Shown here in pieces: positions 1 through 9,610 of a stretch of 64,000 nucleotides of DNA (position 1 is the first letter of the stretch; the number at the start of each line of letters is the position of its first letter). Both the position numbers and the translations under genes were made by a program. Under the pieces are notes generated by a model, which saw only the letters and a list, made by a program, of their open reading frames with translations, had not been told where the DNA came from and did no database searches. Origin of the DNA: UBA6107 sp964533735 (GTDB lineage Bacteria; Chloroflexota; Anaerolineae; Anaerolineales; Anaerolineaceae); assembly GCA_964533735.1 (NCBI GenBank), contig CAZHMD010000010.1:1-64000 (forward strand), given 5' to 3'.

Positions 1-349
1 AACCCCAGGCTTTGTAAACGATGATAAAGAATAAAACGATCGCTGATATTGCACCAATTCCGATGAGAATTGCGATGAGGCTGATCCAGAACCACATGAA
101 GAGGGTCTTCATTTCAGCCACTTTCGGGTCGTCCGGGATGACTGGGACGATATTTGCCATGGGCGGTGGTGCAATGACCGTGCTTCCCACAAGCGTAGCA
201 AGCTGGGTTTGCCCGATGGGTGCCCAGTTGGCCATGCCGCTGGTCCACAACATGGTGGCCGGGGTGATCACACCGCTGGTAACCAGTTTTTGGATCTCCG
301 CCTCTTCCACTGGCCCAACCTGTTGATTGTTAAGCGTGTAATACCACAT
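1..349 (-). CDS. GYF_2-domain (DUF4339) membrane protein, 3' end cut by window
   Basis: Reading from a start at the high-coordinate end, the protein begins MWYYTLNNQQVGPVEEAE, the typical opening of a GYF_2 domain (W-Y-Y...GPV...). Further on is the usual LVTSGVITPATMLWTSGMANW segment, which lies near residues 27-47. A proline/valine linker follows, then a hydrophobic helix near residues 85-110. The frame is still open when it reaches base 1, so the C-terminus is missing. AGGAGAG sits just before the ATG. GYF_2 domains are thought to bind peptides or sit beside membrane segments; the specific role here is unknown. Confidence 0.8.
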   Translation of the reverse strand, partial: MWYYTLNNQQVGPVEEAEIQKLVTSGVITPATMLWTSGMANWAPIGQTQLATLVGSTVIAPPPMANIVPVIPDDPKVAEMKTLFMWFWISLIAILIGIGAISAIVLFFIIVYKAWG

Positions 350-459
350 AGTTCTCTCCTTTTTTTCCTCACGAATGATTTTCTGATTAAATGATTATAT
401 GATATTTCAATAAAAATGTTTCCTTGAACAATGCGTCTGATTTCAAAGCCGGCTTATGA

Positions 460-2445
460 TCACTCCCGGGTATAGTCGTACATCCAATACAAGGTGTCGC
501 CATTACCTGTTTTTTCTTCAGTCCAGGTGCCTCCGGGATACTCCAGCTCCATGGCTGCCCGGTCACTTTCACGGTTTGGCAAAAATACAAAAAGTACCCG
601 CTCTCCTTTGGGCTCCGGAATTTCCGCCTCTTGCCAAGGGGAATTCACATTCACATAGCTCATCTGCGGTGCAAGGTACGGAAGGCTGGAGATGGAGTCG
701 TAACCCATCACCGGAGCACCGCTGAAGTATAGTTCGGTGCCAGCCGGTTCTTGCTTTACCCGGTTCGCCAGCGTCTGCGCCACCATGCCGTTGACTCCCG
801 AAAAATCACTCGTGGGCGTGTATTGCAGGTAATAAAATCGCGCGTCATCCGCAGCCAGCAGCAGGCTGATGACGATGATGCTGACCTGAAAAACCTTTGC
901 TCCCTTTGGCATCCATTTTGAGAAGATGTTTCCCAATTGAGAGAGGCTCAAACCGATTATTAACGCCAGCGCGGGCGCCGCTGCCACGTATCGCTGTGCA
1001 GCCGGGGCGCTCTCGCTTGAAGCCACTGCCATCGCGATCGCTCCCAGCCATATCCACAAAAGTTGATGGCGTTCATCCTTTGGATGCAATAAGGTGAGCG
1101 CCAGCCCCAAAAGGAAAATCGCACCGGGAATCGCCCGTAACAGGGGCACGCCTGGCGTATACCAAGCGCGCGTCGGTTCATCAAAATAACCGCAAATGCT
1201 CAACTTTATCTGGTCGAGCATGACCAGAAACTTGGACCCGTTGAATTCAGCCGCAGCATTGGTCAACCATTCGCCATAGATGGTCACCCGGTTCATTGGT
1301 GCCATGAATTCGTTGGGGTGTTTTCCATAGAAGAAGACCAGCGGGAGTACCACCATCAAAGCCACCAGTCCCATCAACAACACATCCGGGGTCGCCTTTT
1401 TGAACTTTTTCCAATCAAAAATGCCTGCCAGCAGGATCCACAAGGGTACAATTCCGAACAACAGGCGTCCGGTGGCGTAGAAATACTGTGCCAATCCCAA
1501 CCCAAGACCCGCCAGCAGCCAGGCTGCACGGCTATTTTTCTTCCAGCCGATCCATACACAGCCCAGCACCAGCGTGAAGAATAACCCGTCCCAAATGTTA
1601 TTCAACCCGATGCGGCTGAAATGATTGTGGAAGTGCATACCCGCCAGGAAGATGGCAGATACCGCCCCTGCCAGGTTGCCAAACATTTCCCTGCCGATGA
1701 GATACACCAGTACCACCGTGATCGCCCCGCAAAAGGCTGCAAGAAGCCGCAGCGCCTGCGTGGTCTGCCCAAAGATCCGGATGGAAAGTGATTGCAAAAA
1801 ATTGTTCAGCATCGGGAATGAAAACCATCCTGTAATGAACAGGTTGTTCAATTCCCCTTTGATGAATTTTGTGGCAAATAATCCTGAAGAGGCTTCATCT
1901 CCCGATAGGACAATTGGGATGGTCGAGGTGTTGAAGGCCCGCAGCGCCAGCGCCCCCGCAAACAACACTATCGCAACCAGCAGCACTCCGCGTGTGATCT
2001 TCAAACGCGCTGCCGACCTCTTCCATCCGCTGTACACCACCAGCCCGATCCCGATCAGCCAGCTGATGAGCGCCGCTGCGGGACTGTGCATCTTGTATTG
2101 AAATCCTGCCGCCACACACGTGAGCACACTGAATACCGGGCTGAAGCACAAGCCGATGAACTGCCCGGGTTGGATCCCCAGCCATCTGGCCCCCGCCTGG
2201 ACGGGTCTTTCCAGCCATTTTGGCAGGTGTCCGCGGTCCAGGGACCACGCACCCAGCAGGAAGAAAAGGATGGCGATAAGGGTTGTTACGAAAGGTACAA
2301 GTCTCCATTCACGCGGCACGTCCGCGCGGATAACCTGGCTCAACACCAGGATTGCCACGCCGCAGATCACCAGCATCGTAGCCGGGCTTATGCCTTCCTG
2401 CGCGCTTGTTTCTGCCTGATCTTCTATTGGAGTAGGATTTACCAT
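460..2445 (-). CDS. Membrane glycosyltransferase, GT39/ArnT-like
   Basis: A roughly 660-residue polytopic membrane protein with about a dozen hydrophobic segments and a soluble C-terminal domain of about 130 residues. It fits the dolichyl-phosphate-mannose mannosyltransferase/ArnT (GT-C fold) layout: an acidic residue in the first extracytoplasmic loop (VLSGDEASSG), then the long LNNFLQSLSIRIFGQTTQALRLLAAF region. Such enzymes move a sugar from a polyprenyl-phosphate donor to an acceptor outside the membrane. Donor and acceptor cannot be read from sequence. A TTG four codons upstream is an alternative start; I chose the ATG. A second GT39-like gene lies near 29.5 kb. Confidence 0.8.
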   Translation of the reverse strand: MVNPTPIEDQAETSAQEGISPATMLVICGVAILVLSQVIRADVPREWRLVPFVTTLIAILFFLLGAWSLDRGHLPKWLERPVQAGARWLGIQPGQFIGLCFSPVFSVLTCVAAGFQYKMHSPAAALISWLIGIGLVVYSGWKRSAARLKITRGVLLVAIVLFAGALALRAFNTSTIPIVLSGDEASSGLFATKFIKGELNNLFITGWFSFPMLNNFLQSLSIRIFGQTTQALRLLAAFCGAITVVLVYLIGREMFGNLAGAVSAIFLAGMHFHNHFSRIGLNNIWDGLFFTLVLGCVWIGWKKNSRAAWLLAGLGLGLAQYFYATGRLLFGIVPLWILLAGIFDWKKFKKATPDVLLMGLVALMVVLPLVFFYGKHPNEFMAPMNRVTIYGEWLTNAAAEFNGSKFLVMLDQIKLSICGYFDEPTRAWYTPGVPLLRAIPGAIFLLGLALTLLHPKDERHQLLWIWLGAIAMAVASSESAPAAQRYVAAAPALALIIGLSLSQLGNIFSKWMPKGAKVFQVSIIVISLLLAADDARFYYLQYTPTSDFSGVNGMVAQTLANRVKQEPAGTELYFSGAPVMGYDSISSLPYLAPQMSYVNVNSPWQEAEIPEPKGERVLFVFLPNRESDRAAMELEYPGGTWTEEKTGNGDTLYWMYDYTRE

Positions 2446-2527
2446 GATTGCCGGCAATAGGTAACTGAATGATATTTAACCCTGACAAGATTATAGCAAA
2501 ATTATTGTTTGGAGTTGTCCGCGGAGT

Positions 2528-2947
2528 TCATTCCCAAGCCTTTCGATCTGGGCTGCGATTGCGCTTCTTTTGCGCCTGTTGTTTCTTTTTTTCCAACCGT
2601 TCAGCTTTAGCCGCCAGGCTCGGGCGTGTCGGGTGCCGTTTCACCGGTTCAAACGCAGCTTTTTCAAGCAAATTCCCCAGGCGCTCCAGGGCGTCCTGGC
2701 GGTTCTTCTCCTGCGAGCGGTAGCGTTTGGCTTCGATCACCAGCACACCTTCGCTCGTCATGCGTTTTCCGGCCAGCTTCGCCAGGCGACTCTTGATTTG
2801 GTCATCCAGTAACGTGGTGTTCAGCACATCAAAACGCAGTTGAACAGCCGTTGCCACCTTGTTCACGTTCTGCCCGCCCGGTCCGGAGGCGTGAATAAAG
2901 TTGATTTCTATCTCACTGAATATATGGACGTCGGGTTGATACACCAT
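2528..2947 (-). CDS. arfB: Alternative ribosome-rescue factor ArfB (peptidyl-tRNA hydrolase domain)
   Basis: 139 residues with the release-factor GGQ motif at residues 24-26 (HASGPGGQNVNKVATAV) and a lysine/arginine-rich C-terminal tail (KKKQQAQKKRNR). Together these define the ArfB/YaeJ/ICT1 family, which hydrolyses peptidyl-tRNA on stalled ribosomes. The basic tail is known to enter the empty mRNA channel. The length matches E. coli ArfB (about 140 residues) and there is no codon-recognition domain, so it is not RF1 or RF2. It stands alone, convergent with the upstream GT39 gene's direction and divergent from folE. Confidence 0.93.
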   Translation of the reverse strand: MVYQPDVHIFSEIEINFIHASGPGGQNVNKVATAVQLRFDVLNTTLLDDQIKSRLAKLAGKRMTSEGVLVIEAKRYRSQEKNRQDALERLGNLLEKAAFEPVKRHPTRPSLAAKAERLEKKKQQAQKKRNRSPDRKAWE

Positions 2948-3081
2948 TCACTTAACTATACATCCTTCTTGGATCAAATTTTAACATTATACAATCCCCC
3001 CTTTTTCTACCCGTTTCACCTTTATAATTAACTTACTTGTTTCACCGAAATTTATACAATCATCAAAGATTGCGAGGAAGT

Positions 3082-3729
3082 ATGACCGATATTTATGCTG
3101 ACGATTTTTCGCTTGATGAACTGCTTCAATTGAATGCCCGCAAGATCAGCCCGGAGAATATTGCCAAATTCGAGGGCTACATGGCAGAGATATTCACCGC
3201 CATGGGCATGGATATTGACACCCCCTCGACCCACGAGACTCCCCGCCGCTTCCTTGAAGCGCTCATGGAATCCACTAATGGTTATGAAGGCGATCCCAAA
3301 TTGATCAAGGCTTTCCCCAGGGAATGCCTTGGCGAACCCGACTGCCGTCTGAGCCAGGTGATCGAGGGACCCATCCATTTCCACTCCCTTTGCGAGCATC
3401 ACGTCTTCCCCTTCTACGGTGAAGCTTATTTAGGCTACGTCGCCGATGAACGCATCCTGGGCATCTCCAAGCTCACCCGCCTGGTGCGTCTTTACACCAA
3501 GCGTTTTGCCGTCCAGGAGCGCATCGGTTACCAGATCGCCGACACCCTGGAAGCTGTTATGAAGCCGCATGGTGTGGCGGTCTTCATGCGCGCCAAGCAC
3601 ATGTGTGTTGAAATGCGCGGCGTGCGCGAGATCTCTCCCGCTACCCGCACCACCGTATTCCGCGGGGTGTACGCCGATGACGCCTCCCTGCGCTCCGAAT
3701 TCCTCAACGTCTGCGGCATCATGAAGTAA
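3082..3729 (+). CDS. folE: GTP cyclohydrolase I (type IA)
   Basis: 215 residues from the ATG preceded by GAGGAAG; an upstream in-frame ATG lacks a ribosome-binding site. FolE converts GTP to 7,8-dihydroneopterin triphosphate, the first step of folate and pterin synthesis. Signature blocks are present: FHSLCEHHVFPFYGEAYLGY with zinc-ligand Cys and His, then ISKLTRLVRLYTKRFAVQER and the second zinc-ligand Cys in the KHMCVEMRGV segment. The following phosphoesterase gene starts only seven bases after the stop, so the two are probably co-transcribed. No other folate genes are in the window. Confidence 0.97.
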   Translation: MTDIYADDFSLDELLQLNARKISPENIAKFEGYMAEIFTAMGMDIDTPSTHETPRRFLEALMESTNGYEGDPKLIKAFPRECLGEPDCRLSQVIEGPIHFHSLCEHHVFPFYGEAYLGYVADERILGISKLTRLVRLYTKRFAVQERIGYQIADTLEAVMKPHGVAVFMRAKHMCVEMRGVREISPATRTTVFRGVYADDASLRSEFLNVCGIMK

Positions 3730-3736
3730 TACACTC

Positions 3737-5164
3737 ATGCCAGATCCGCTGCGTCTCACCATCCTGCACACCAACGACATTCACGCGCGCTTGCACCAGT
3801 TCACCCGTATTGTCACCCTTGTCCGCCGCATCCGCCAGGAGGTCGTTGATCTCGGCGGGCACTGCCTCTACCTGGACGCGGGAGATGTGGAGGACACGAC
3901 TCTCCTCGAGAGTGTTCTCACCCGCGGTGCCTTTATGAACACCTTGCTGCGCGCCGCCGGCTGTGACCAGGTGACTCTCGGTAACGCCATTCCCATCCGT
4001 TACGGACCGCAGGCAGTTGCTAACCAGGCAACTCCCTTCGGCAAACCCCTGCTGTGCGCCAACCTCTTCACCCCGGAGGGATCTTCCCTGCCGGGTGTGA
4101 TGCCTTATCAACTCCTCACCATTGAAGATCTTACACTGGCGGTCATCGGCTTTACAGCGCCCATGGACTTTTACGCCACTTTATTTAAGTATCCGGTATA
4201 CAATCCAATCGAGTTGATGCCCGCGCTCATCGAAAAAGTACGTTCTGAGGGGGCTAAAACCATCCTGGCATTAACCCATATCGCTTCCAAACAGGATATC
4301 CAACTGGCCGAAAGTGTACCCGGCATTGACCTCATCATCGGCGGGCATGACCATCAGCGCATCAGCCCGCCCATGCGGGTTAATGAGACCCTCGTCACCC
4401 AATCCGGTCAGTACGGCGAGATGCTCGGTCGGCTCGACCTGGTCATTGACCGCGCCACCGGCAGCATCCTCGAACACACCGGTACGTTAATCCCGGTCAC
4501 CGAAGACATCCCGGAAGATGAGCAAATCTTGCAGGTGATTGACGCTGAGAAAAAACGCATTGACATTATGTTGAACGAAACCATTGGTGAGGTTAACGTC
4601 CCATTGAACCTCTCGGATGATGCTGAATGTGCCGCCGGGAACCTGCAGGCAGACGCCGTCCTCGACCACGTGGAAGGCGCGCAGCTCGCCTTCATGGTCA
4701 ACGGTCACTGGGTGGAGGGACTGGAGGCAGGCGCGATCACGCAGAGGCAGCTCTACGCTGCCAACCGTTCTGCCGGAAATCCCGCCCTGGTGAATCTTAG
4801 CGGTGCCCAGATCAGGCAGTGGCTCGTCGCCGCCTTGAAACCGGATAACATCGCCAGTCAGCTGATACCGTTGCGCGGGCAGAAAGTCGGCATGCCCGGC
4901 ATATCTGGCATGCGCGTCATCGCTGACCGCGCCCACCTTGAGGCGCTGCAGGTATTAGTGGATGGTAAGCTAATGGATGACAAAACAATTTATCGCGTCG
5001 CCACCACTGACCTGGAGATTTCAAATATCCTGAATTACCTGGTTATCCCGGACAGTGAAGTAAATTATGAGGTTCCCACAGTGCTTCCGGAAATAATTGA
5101 GGAATACATCCGTAAACACAGCCCCATTCAGGAAATTACAATGGGAAGAATTGTCCTCAAATAA
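3737..5164 (+). CDS. 5'-nucleotidase/UshA-type metallophosphoesterase-like protein, degenerate active site
   Basis: 475 residues with the two-domain UshA layout: metallophosphoesterase (about 1-230) and 5'-nucleotidase C-terminal domain (about 280-460). Metal-site residues are visible: D14 and H16 (HTNDIHAR), D50 (LDAGD), N83, H181 (ALTH), H204 and H206 (GGHDH). The block that normally reads GNHEFDYG is GNAIPIRYG here, so the catalytic His and the dyad Asp are missing. There is no signal peptide, although UshA proteins are usually exported. It may bind nucleotide or have altered chemistry. It sits seven bases after folE, which suggests a link to nucleotide or pterin metabolism. Confidence 0.85.
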   Translation: MPDPLRLTILHTNDIHARLHQFTRIVTLVRRIRQEVVDLGGHCLYLDAGDVEDTTLLESVLTRGAFMNTLLRAAGCDQVTLGNAIPIRYGPQAVANQATPFGKPLLCANLFTPEGSSLPGVMPYQLLTIEDLTLAVIGFTAPMDFYATLFKYPVYNPIELMPALIEKVRSEGAKTILALTHIASKQDIQLAESVPGIDLIIGGHDHQRISPPMRVNETLVTQSGQYGEMLGRLDLVIDRATGSILEHTGTLIPVTEDIPEDEQILQVIDAEKKRIDIMLNETIGEVNVPLNLSDDAECAAGNLQADAVLDHVEGAQLAFMVNGHWVEGLEAGAITQRQLYAANRSAGNPALVNLSGAQIRQWLVAALKPDNIASQLIPLRGQKVGMPGISGMRVIADRAHLEALQVLVDGKLMDDKTIYRVATTDLEISNILNYLVIPDSEVNYEVPTVLPEIIEEYIRKHSPIQEITMGRIVLK

Positions 5165-5199
5165 GGTGCTTAAACTCACAAATTGTAGTAGATCTTGAT

Positions 5200-6699
5200 T
5201 CAGGGGTTATACCTTACCGGATGGCGGCTTTCCCCGTCACGGCAGTGCTCCCCGCAGATTTGCACCCATTTGTGCCCGGTGGAAGCGATGAACTCATCCG
5301 CCACCGCCGGTCCCCAGCATCCGGGGTCATATTGCTGCAGCGGTGAAACCGCGGGGTCCTGCCAGCTCTCCAGGATCGGGTCGAAAAGATCCCACGACAA
5401 TTCCGTCTGGTCGTATCGCGTAAAAAGCGATGCATCCCCGTTGACCACATCCAGCAGTAAGCGTTCATAAGCCTCGGGAAGGGCGTTCGGACCAAACTCC
5501 TCACTGTAGTGGTAGTCCATATCCACTGACCGGGTTTCTGCAATGGTATCTGGTACCTTGGTTTCAAAGCGCAGGTGAATGCCTTCGTCCGGCTGCAGGC
5601 ACATGGAGAGAAGATTGGCCGGGGCTTCCACACTCTTGTGATTCGGGAAGATCATATGCGGTGGGTTTTTGAAAATAATGCTGATCTCGCTGACTTTTTC
5701 CTTCATTTTCTTTCCCGAGCGCAAATAGAACGGTACCCCCTGCCAGCGCCAATTATCAATGAAAAAGCGCATGGCGGCAAAGGTTTCGGTCTTGCTGTCG
5801 GCGGGCACATTGGCTTCCTTGCGGTATCCCTTGTACTGCCCGCGCACCGTGTGCATGTGCACTTCCTTTGCCCTTATCGGCCGGATGGCGCTGATCACTT
5901 TTACTTTTTCGTCCCGCAGTGCATCCGCTTTGTAGGAACTTGTGGGTTCCATCGCCACCAGGGTCAATAATTGCATCAGGTGATTCTGGAACATGTCGCG
6001 CACCACTCCGGCTTTGTCATAATACTTGCCGCGTGTCTCCACCCCCACCGCTTCCGCTACCGTGATCTGGATATTCTCGATGTAATTCCGGTTCCACACC
6101 GGTTCGAAAATGGTGTTGGCAAAACGCGCCACCAGGATGTTTTGCACTGTCTCTTTTCCCAGGTAGTGGTCAATGCGGAAAACCTGGTCCTCGTTCATCA
6201 CCTGGTGCAGGTTCTGGTTTAACTCGCGCGCGCTTTTTCCATCGGAACCAAACGGTTTTTCAATAACAACCCGCCGCCATCCGTCCTTCTCCACCAGGTT
6301 TCCCTGGCGGTGCAATCCCTGGATTATTTCTAGAAAGAATTCCGGCGGGGTGGCCATGTAATACATGCGGTCAGCAGGACCTTTTTCCAGTTCACTCAAC
6401 TCTTTCTCGAACTTCTGGTAAGTATCCGGCTGTGTGAGGTCGCCTTCATGGTAGGTGATCTTTTGTGAAAACTTTTTCCACGTGGTTTCATCAACCTTCC
6501 CGGGATGAACTTCCTTGAGCGTTTCGAGGAGGGTGACGCGTAAATCCTCGTCGCTCTGGCTTCTTCCGCCGGTGCCAAATATCAGGAACTTCTCGGGCAG
6601 CCTTTTCTTTTGAAATAATCGGTACAACGCCGGCACCAGTTTGCGGTGAGATAGGTCTCCCGATGCGCCATAAATGATCATTGATAGTGAATTAGCCAT
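5200..6699 (-). CDS. zwf: Glucose-6-phosphate 1-dehydrogenase
   Basis: 499 residues, normal for the family. It oxidises glucose-6-phosphate to 6-phosphogluconolactone with NADP+, the entry to the oxidative pentose phosphate pathway. The N-terminal Rossmann motif GASGDLSHRKLVPALY (about 10-25) and the substrate-site signature RIDHYLGKETVQN are intact. It has a strong GGAGCAAGC-type leader and stands alone. A copy of the decamer TTTCTAGAAA (see findings) lies inside the coding sequence. Confidence 0.97.
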   Translation of the reverse strand: MANSLSMIIYGASGDLSHRKLVPALYRLFQKKRLPEKFLIFGTGGRSQSDEDLRVTLLETLKEVHPGKVDETTWKKFSQKITYHEGDLTQPDTYQKFEKELSELEKGPADRMYYMATPPEFFLEIIQGLHRQGNLVEKDGWRRVVIEKPFGSDGKSARELNQNLHQVMNEDQVFRIDHYLGKETVQNILVARFANTIFEPVWNRNYIENIQITVAEAVGVETRGKYYDKAGVVRDMFQNHLMQLLTLVAMEPTSSYKADALRDEKVKVISAIRPIRAKEVHMHTVRGQYKGYRKEANVPADSKTETFAAMRFFIDNWRWQGVPFYLRSGKKMKEKVSEISIIFKNPPHMIFPNHKSVEAPANLLSMCLQPDEGIHLRFETKVPDTIAETRSVDMDYHYSEEFGPNALPEAYERLLLDVVNGDASLFTRYDQTELSWDLFDPILESWQDPAVSPLQQYDPGCWGPAVADEFIASTGHKWVQICGEHCRDGESRHPVRYNP

Positions 6700-6727
6700 G
6701 CTTGCTCCTGCAATTAAGCAAAATAGT

Positions 6728-7330
6728 CTATTTTGAAAAGGTCAATGTACTGATAATACGGTCAAAAATCGGTTTTGCTTCACTTTCCCAAATTTCTGCT
6801 TTCGAAATTACGGTTGCATAGAAAACGGTAGATGGATTTATATTGACAATGATAATTTGTCCCAATCCATTATCAAACATAGTCGGGCTCTGTATGTTTA
6901 CCGACCACCCGCGGTATTTGCCTAAAGAAGACTCAACGGGATTTTCAAGCGCTTTATACATTGCTTCTTCATCAAGCATGATGGATAAGAAATCCCGTGC
7001 ATTTGTCTTTCCTTCAAATTCGAACCATTGCAGAAAAATAAGGATGCTGTCTTCCTTGTTTTTCATTAGAGAACTTAGGGAACCATCTTTGAACAAAAAT
7101 CCTTCTGGGTTTTCAAAATGGAAATTTCTCTCACCAACCATTTGTGTTAATTTTGACGGAAGAGGTGGAGTTGGTCTTTGCGTTGGGTCGTAATCCAAGA
7201 GAACGTCCGTTGCGGGAGTCAACCAGATGTCTGGAGCAGGTGTTGAAGGTTTCTTTGAACAACTTACTAACCCGACCAGGATTGTCATGATAATCAAAGT
7301 TACTTGGACAACGTTATGTTTTAAATGCAT
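6728..7330 (-). CDS. Predicted lipoprotein of unknown function
   Basis: 200 residues. A hydrophobic N-terminal segment ends in a lipobox (VGLVSC, Cys near residue 24), followed by a Pro/Thr-rich linker and a globular region. The end of the sequence (FYATVISKAEIWESEAKPIFDRIISTL) resembles the C-terminal helix of PsbP/DUF1795-type exported proteins, but I cannot assign it firmly. Its coding sequence is visibly more AT-rich than zwf and the nitroreductase around it, which may mean recent acquisition. Confidence 0.7.
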   Translation of the reverse strand: MHLKHNVVQVTLIIMTILVGLVSCSKKPSTPAPDIWLTPATDVLLDYDPTQRPTPPLPSKLTQMVGERNFHFENPEGFLFKDGSLSSLMKNKEDSILIFLQWFEFEGKTNARDFLSIMLDEEAMYKALENPVESSLGKYRGWSVNIQSPTMFDNGLGQIIIVNINPSTVFYATVISKAEIWESEAKPIFDRIISTLTFSK

Positions 7331-7358
7331 CTTCCCACCTTTTTTACTTTTTGAAATC

Positions 7359-7628
7359 CTACAGGATCATCAACACGCGCTTGTGCGAAGACAACTCCAC
7401 ATACAGCGCGTCCACCTGCTCGCGGCTTACCGCGACGAATTCAAAAGAAACGGAGCGGTATTTATCCCCGCCGCTTAGCCGGCTGGTAATATTTTCTTCC
7501 AATAATTCCGGCACATGCCGGCGCACGATCTCGCTGGCGAATTCCACAAAATCCGCCTCGTCCAGCCCGATCACCTTCAGCGGGAAGAGTATCGGGTATT
7601 CAATTACGGGTTGGTTTTCGTCACTCAT
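7359..7628 (-). CDS. DUF493 (YbeD-like) family protein
   Basis: 89 residues. The blocks YPILFPLKVIG, then VSFEFVAVSREQVDALYVELSSHKRVLMIL, match the DUF493/YbeD family, a small ACT-like fold of unknown biochemical role. AGGTGATGG precedes the ATG. A minus-strand TATAAT lies about 20 bases upstream of the start codon, so it may have its own promoter. Confidence 0.85.
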   Translation of the reverse strand: MSDENQPVIEYPILFPLKVIGLDEADFVEFASEIVRRHVPELLEENITSRLSGGDKYRSVSFEFVAVSREQVDALYVELSSHKRVLMIL

Positions 7629-7699
7629 CCATCACCTGTCAGGCTAAAATTATACTCTCGTTGGTGTGTCCATGACCAGGTATTTATTTCTAGAAACAA

Positions 7700-8494
7700 T
7701 TAAGAGATCAGGTTCTTTCCATTCCAAATGTCTATCCACTTCCTCACCGAACGGCTCATCTCCACCGAGAACTCCGACACGAACTTGCGCGTGTACATAT
7801 TGCGCGCGAACTCCTTTGCCCCTTCTTCAAGGCTCAATGCCGGGAATTGCCGCTCGGATGTGCCTTTCATCATTTCCGCAAAATCCGCATCCGTCACCCT
7901 TTTGTAGCGGTTCTCATGCACAATGAACTTGCGGTCAAATCGCCTGGTCAGGCGCACCTCTTCCCTGCTTGCCGCCGGGTGCCCGAAGCAGATTAAGGTG
8001 ATCGGCAGGGTATATTGCGGCAGGTCGAACATCTCGCGGTGGGTTTCACAGTTCTCCAGGATATCCCCGATGTAACACGAACCGATCCCCATGGCTTCCG
8101 CTGCGATCACTGCCGTCTGCGCGGCGATCAGCGCGTCGCAGCACGCCAGCAGCAGGTCCCCCTCTTCTGGCAAACGCGCGGTCAGATTACTTTCCGCGCA
8201 CTTGCTTTCTGCTCCGCTGTACATAAAGAGGTCCATCCACCTCTGGTAATCCGCAGCAAAAAGCAGTAAGTAGGGCGCACTGGCAATGAAAGGTTGGTTG
8301 TCGCAGCTAACCGCCAGCCTGTCCTTCAAGTGCTGCTCCTCGACCTCGATGATCGTGTACAACATCATGTTGCCGGCGGTTGGGGCGCGCATGGCTGCGT
8401 TAACGATGGCGTCCTTTTCTTCGCGGGTGATTGGGGTATCAGCATATTTGCGCACGGAGCGGCGGTTTTGAATGACTTCAAGCGTGGGGTTCAT
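7700..8494 (-). CDS. Nitroreductase-family FMN oxidoreductase
   Basis: 264 residues, opening NPTLEVIQNRRSVRKYADTPIT, the FMN-phosphate-binding start of nitroreductases (RRSVRxY). RAPTAGNMMLYTIIEV and GIGSCYIGDI are further family blocks. Such enzymes use NAD(P)H to reduce nitro compounds, quinones or enones; the substrate is not predictable. The start is the ATG preceded by GGAGAG; a TTG four codons upstream lies inside that ribosome-binding site. The C-terminus is longer than in minimal nitroreductases (about 80 residues after the core). Confidence 0.9.
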   Translation of the reverse strand: MNPTLEVIQNRRSVRKYADTPITREEKDAIVNAAMRAPTAGNMMLYTIIEVEEQHLKDRLAVSCDNQPFIASAPYLLLFAADYQRWMDLFMYSGAESKCAESNLTARLPEEGDLLLACCDALIAAQTAVIAAEAMGIGSCYIGDILENCETHREMFDLPQYTLPITLICFGHPAASREEVRLTRRFDRKFIVHENRYKRVTDADFAEMMKGTSERQFPALSLEEGAKEFARNMYTRKFVSEFSVEMSRSVRKWIDIWNGKNLIS

Positions 8495-8599
8495 TTTTCT
8501 CTCCAAAAGTGTGATGTCTCTGTTCTTTCATTCCCTATTGTAGGTCATTTTCCCGCATAGAAATCTCCCATTTCACATCCCTCGATTACAATTGAAGTC

Positions 8600-9610
8600 A
8601 TGGATTACCCTTGGGATGAAACCCTGCCGGCATTGCTGGAAAACAGCCTCCAAAAGCGACTGCCCCTGCTTGCGGATCAAAGCACTCAGGTACTGCGTCT
8701 CTTCAACGGCTTCCTTGAGGGTTTTCCGTTTTTATCCGTTGATCTCTACCACCAGACCATCGTCCTGTTTATCAACAAAGTCCTGGGAGAGGAATCCGAT
8801 CTCCTTGTCCAGTCCGCGCGTGATTTCTATTTGATCAAGCTGCCCACGGTAAAATGCGTGGTTGCAAAACATCGCTCTTCTGACAACCCCCGTTTAAAGC
8901 AGGGTGAGATCGTCTTTGGCTCGATGACTGATACGCAAATATCAGAAAACGGCATTACCTACGCCCTTGACCTGCTGATGAACCAGGATGCCAGCTTCTA
9001 CCCGGATACCCGCAGCCTGCGCCAGTGGCTCACTTCCCACTCCAATGGGAAAACTGTACTCAATACCTTTGCCTACACCGGCAGCCTGGGGATAGCTGCC
9101 CTGGCGGGCGGCGCCCGCCGCGTGATGCAGGTGGACCGCAACAGCCGCTACCTCGAGCTGGCGCGCAAGTCGCTGGAATTGAACCACCTCGACGTTGCTA
9201 AAATGAAGCTTGTCGGTGCGGATTTCTTTGTGGTCATCGGGCAAATGAAACGCCGCAGTGAACTCTTCGACCTGGTCATTCTCGACCCGCCTTATTTTTC
9301 CAGCACCGACCGTGGGCAGGTCAACCAGGCTGGTGAAAGCACCCGTCTTATCAACAAGGTGCGCCCCCTGGTGCGCGATTGCGGTCACCTGGTCGTGGTC
9401 AATAACGCCCTCTTCTACAGCGGGCTGGCTTTCATGTCTGAACTGGAGGCGTTGTGCGCCAGTGGCTATCTTTCCATTGAAGAGATCATCCCGGTTCCCC
9501 CGGACATCACCGGGTTCATGCCATCGCCGCCAGTGAACCTGCCCGCGGACCCTGCCCCGTTCAACCATTCCACCAAGATTGCAATACTAAAAGTCAAGCG
9601 CAAGGATTAA
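8600..9610 (+). CDS. Class I SAM-dependent methyltransferase (RlmI/RlmK-like domain)
   Basis: 336 residues. The SAM-binding block NTFAYTGSLGIAALAGGARRVMQVDRN (about 152-178) and the catalytic-loop motif LDPPYFS (about 229-235) match the Methyltrans_SAM family that includes the 23S rRNA m5C and m7G methyltransferases RlmI and RlmK. The usual N-terminal PUA domain is absent; the N-terminal region is a smaller alpha/beta domain instead. RNA methylation is likely but the target base is not inferable. Confidence 0.85.
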   Translation: MDYPWDETLPALLENSLQKRLPLLADQSTQVLRLFNGFLEGFPFLSVDLYHQTIVLFINKVLGEESDLLVQSARDFYLIKLPTVKCVVAKHRSSDNPRLKQGEIVFGSMTDTQISENGITYALDLLMNQDASFYPDTRSLRQWLTSHSNGKTVLNTFAYTGSLGIAALAGGARRVMQVDRNSRYLELARKSLELNHLDVAKMKLVGADFFVVIGQMKRRSELFDLVILDPPYFSSTDRGQVNQAGESTRLINKVRPLVRDCGHLVVVNNALFYSGLAFMSELEALCASGYLSIEEIIPVPPDITGFMPSPPVNLPADPAPFNHSTKIAILKVKRKD

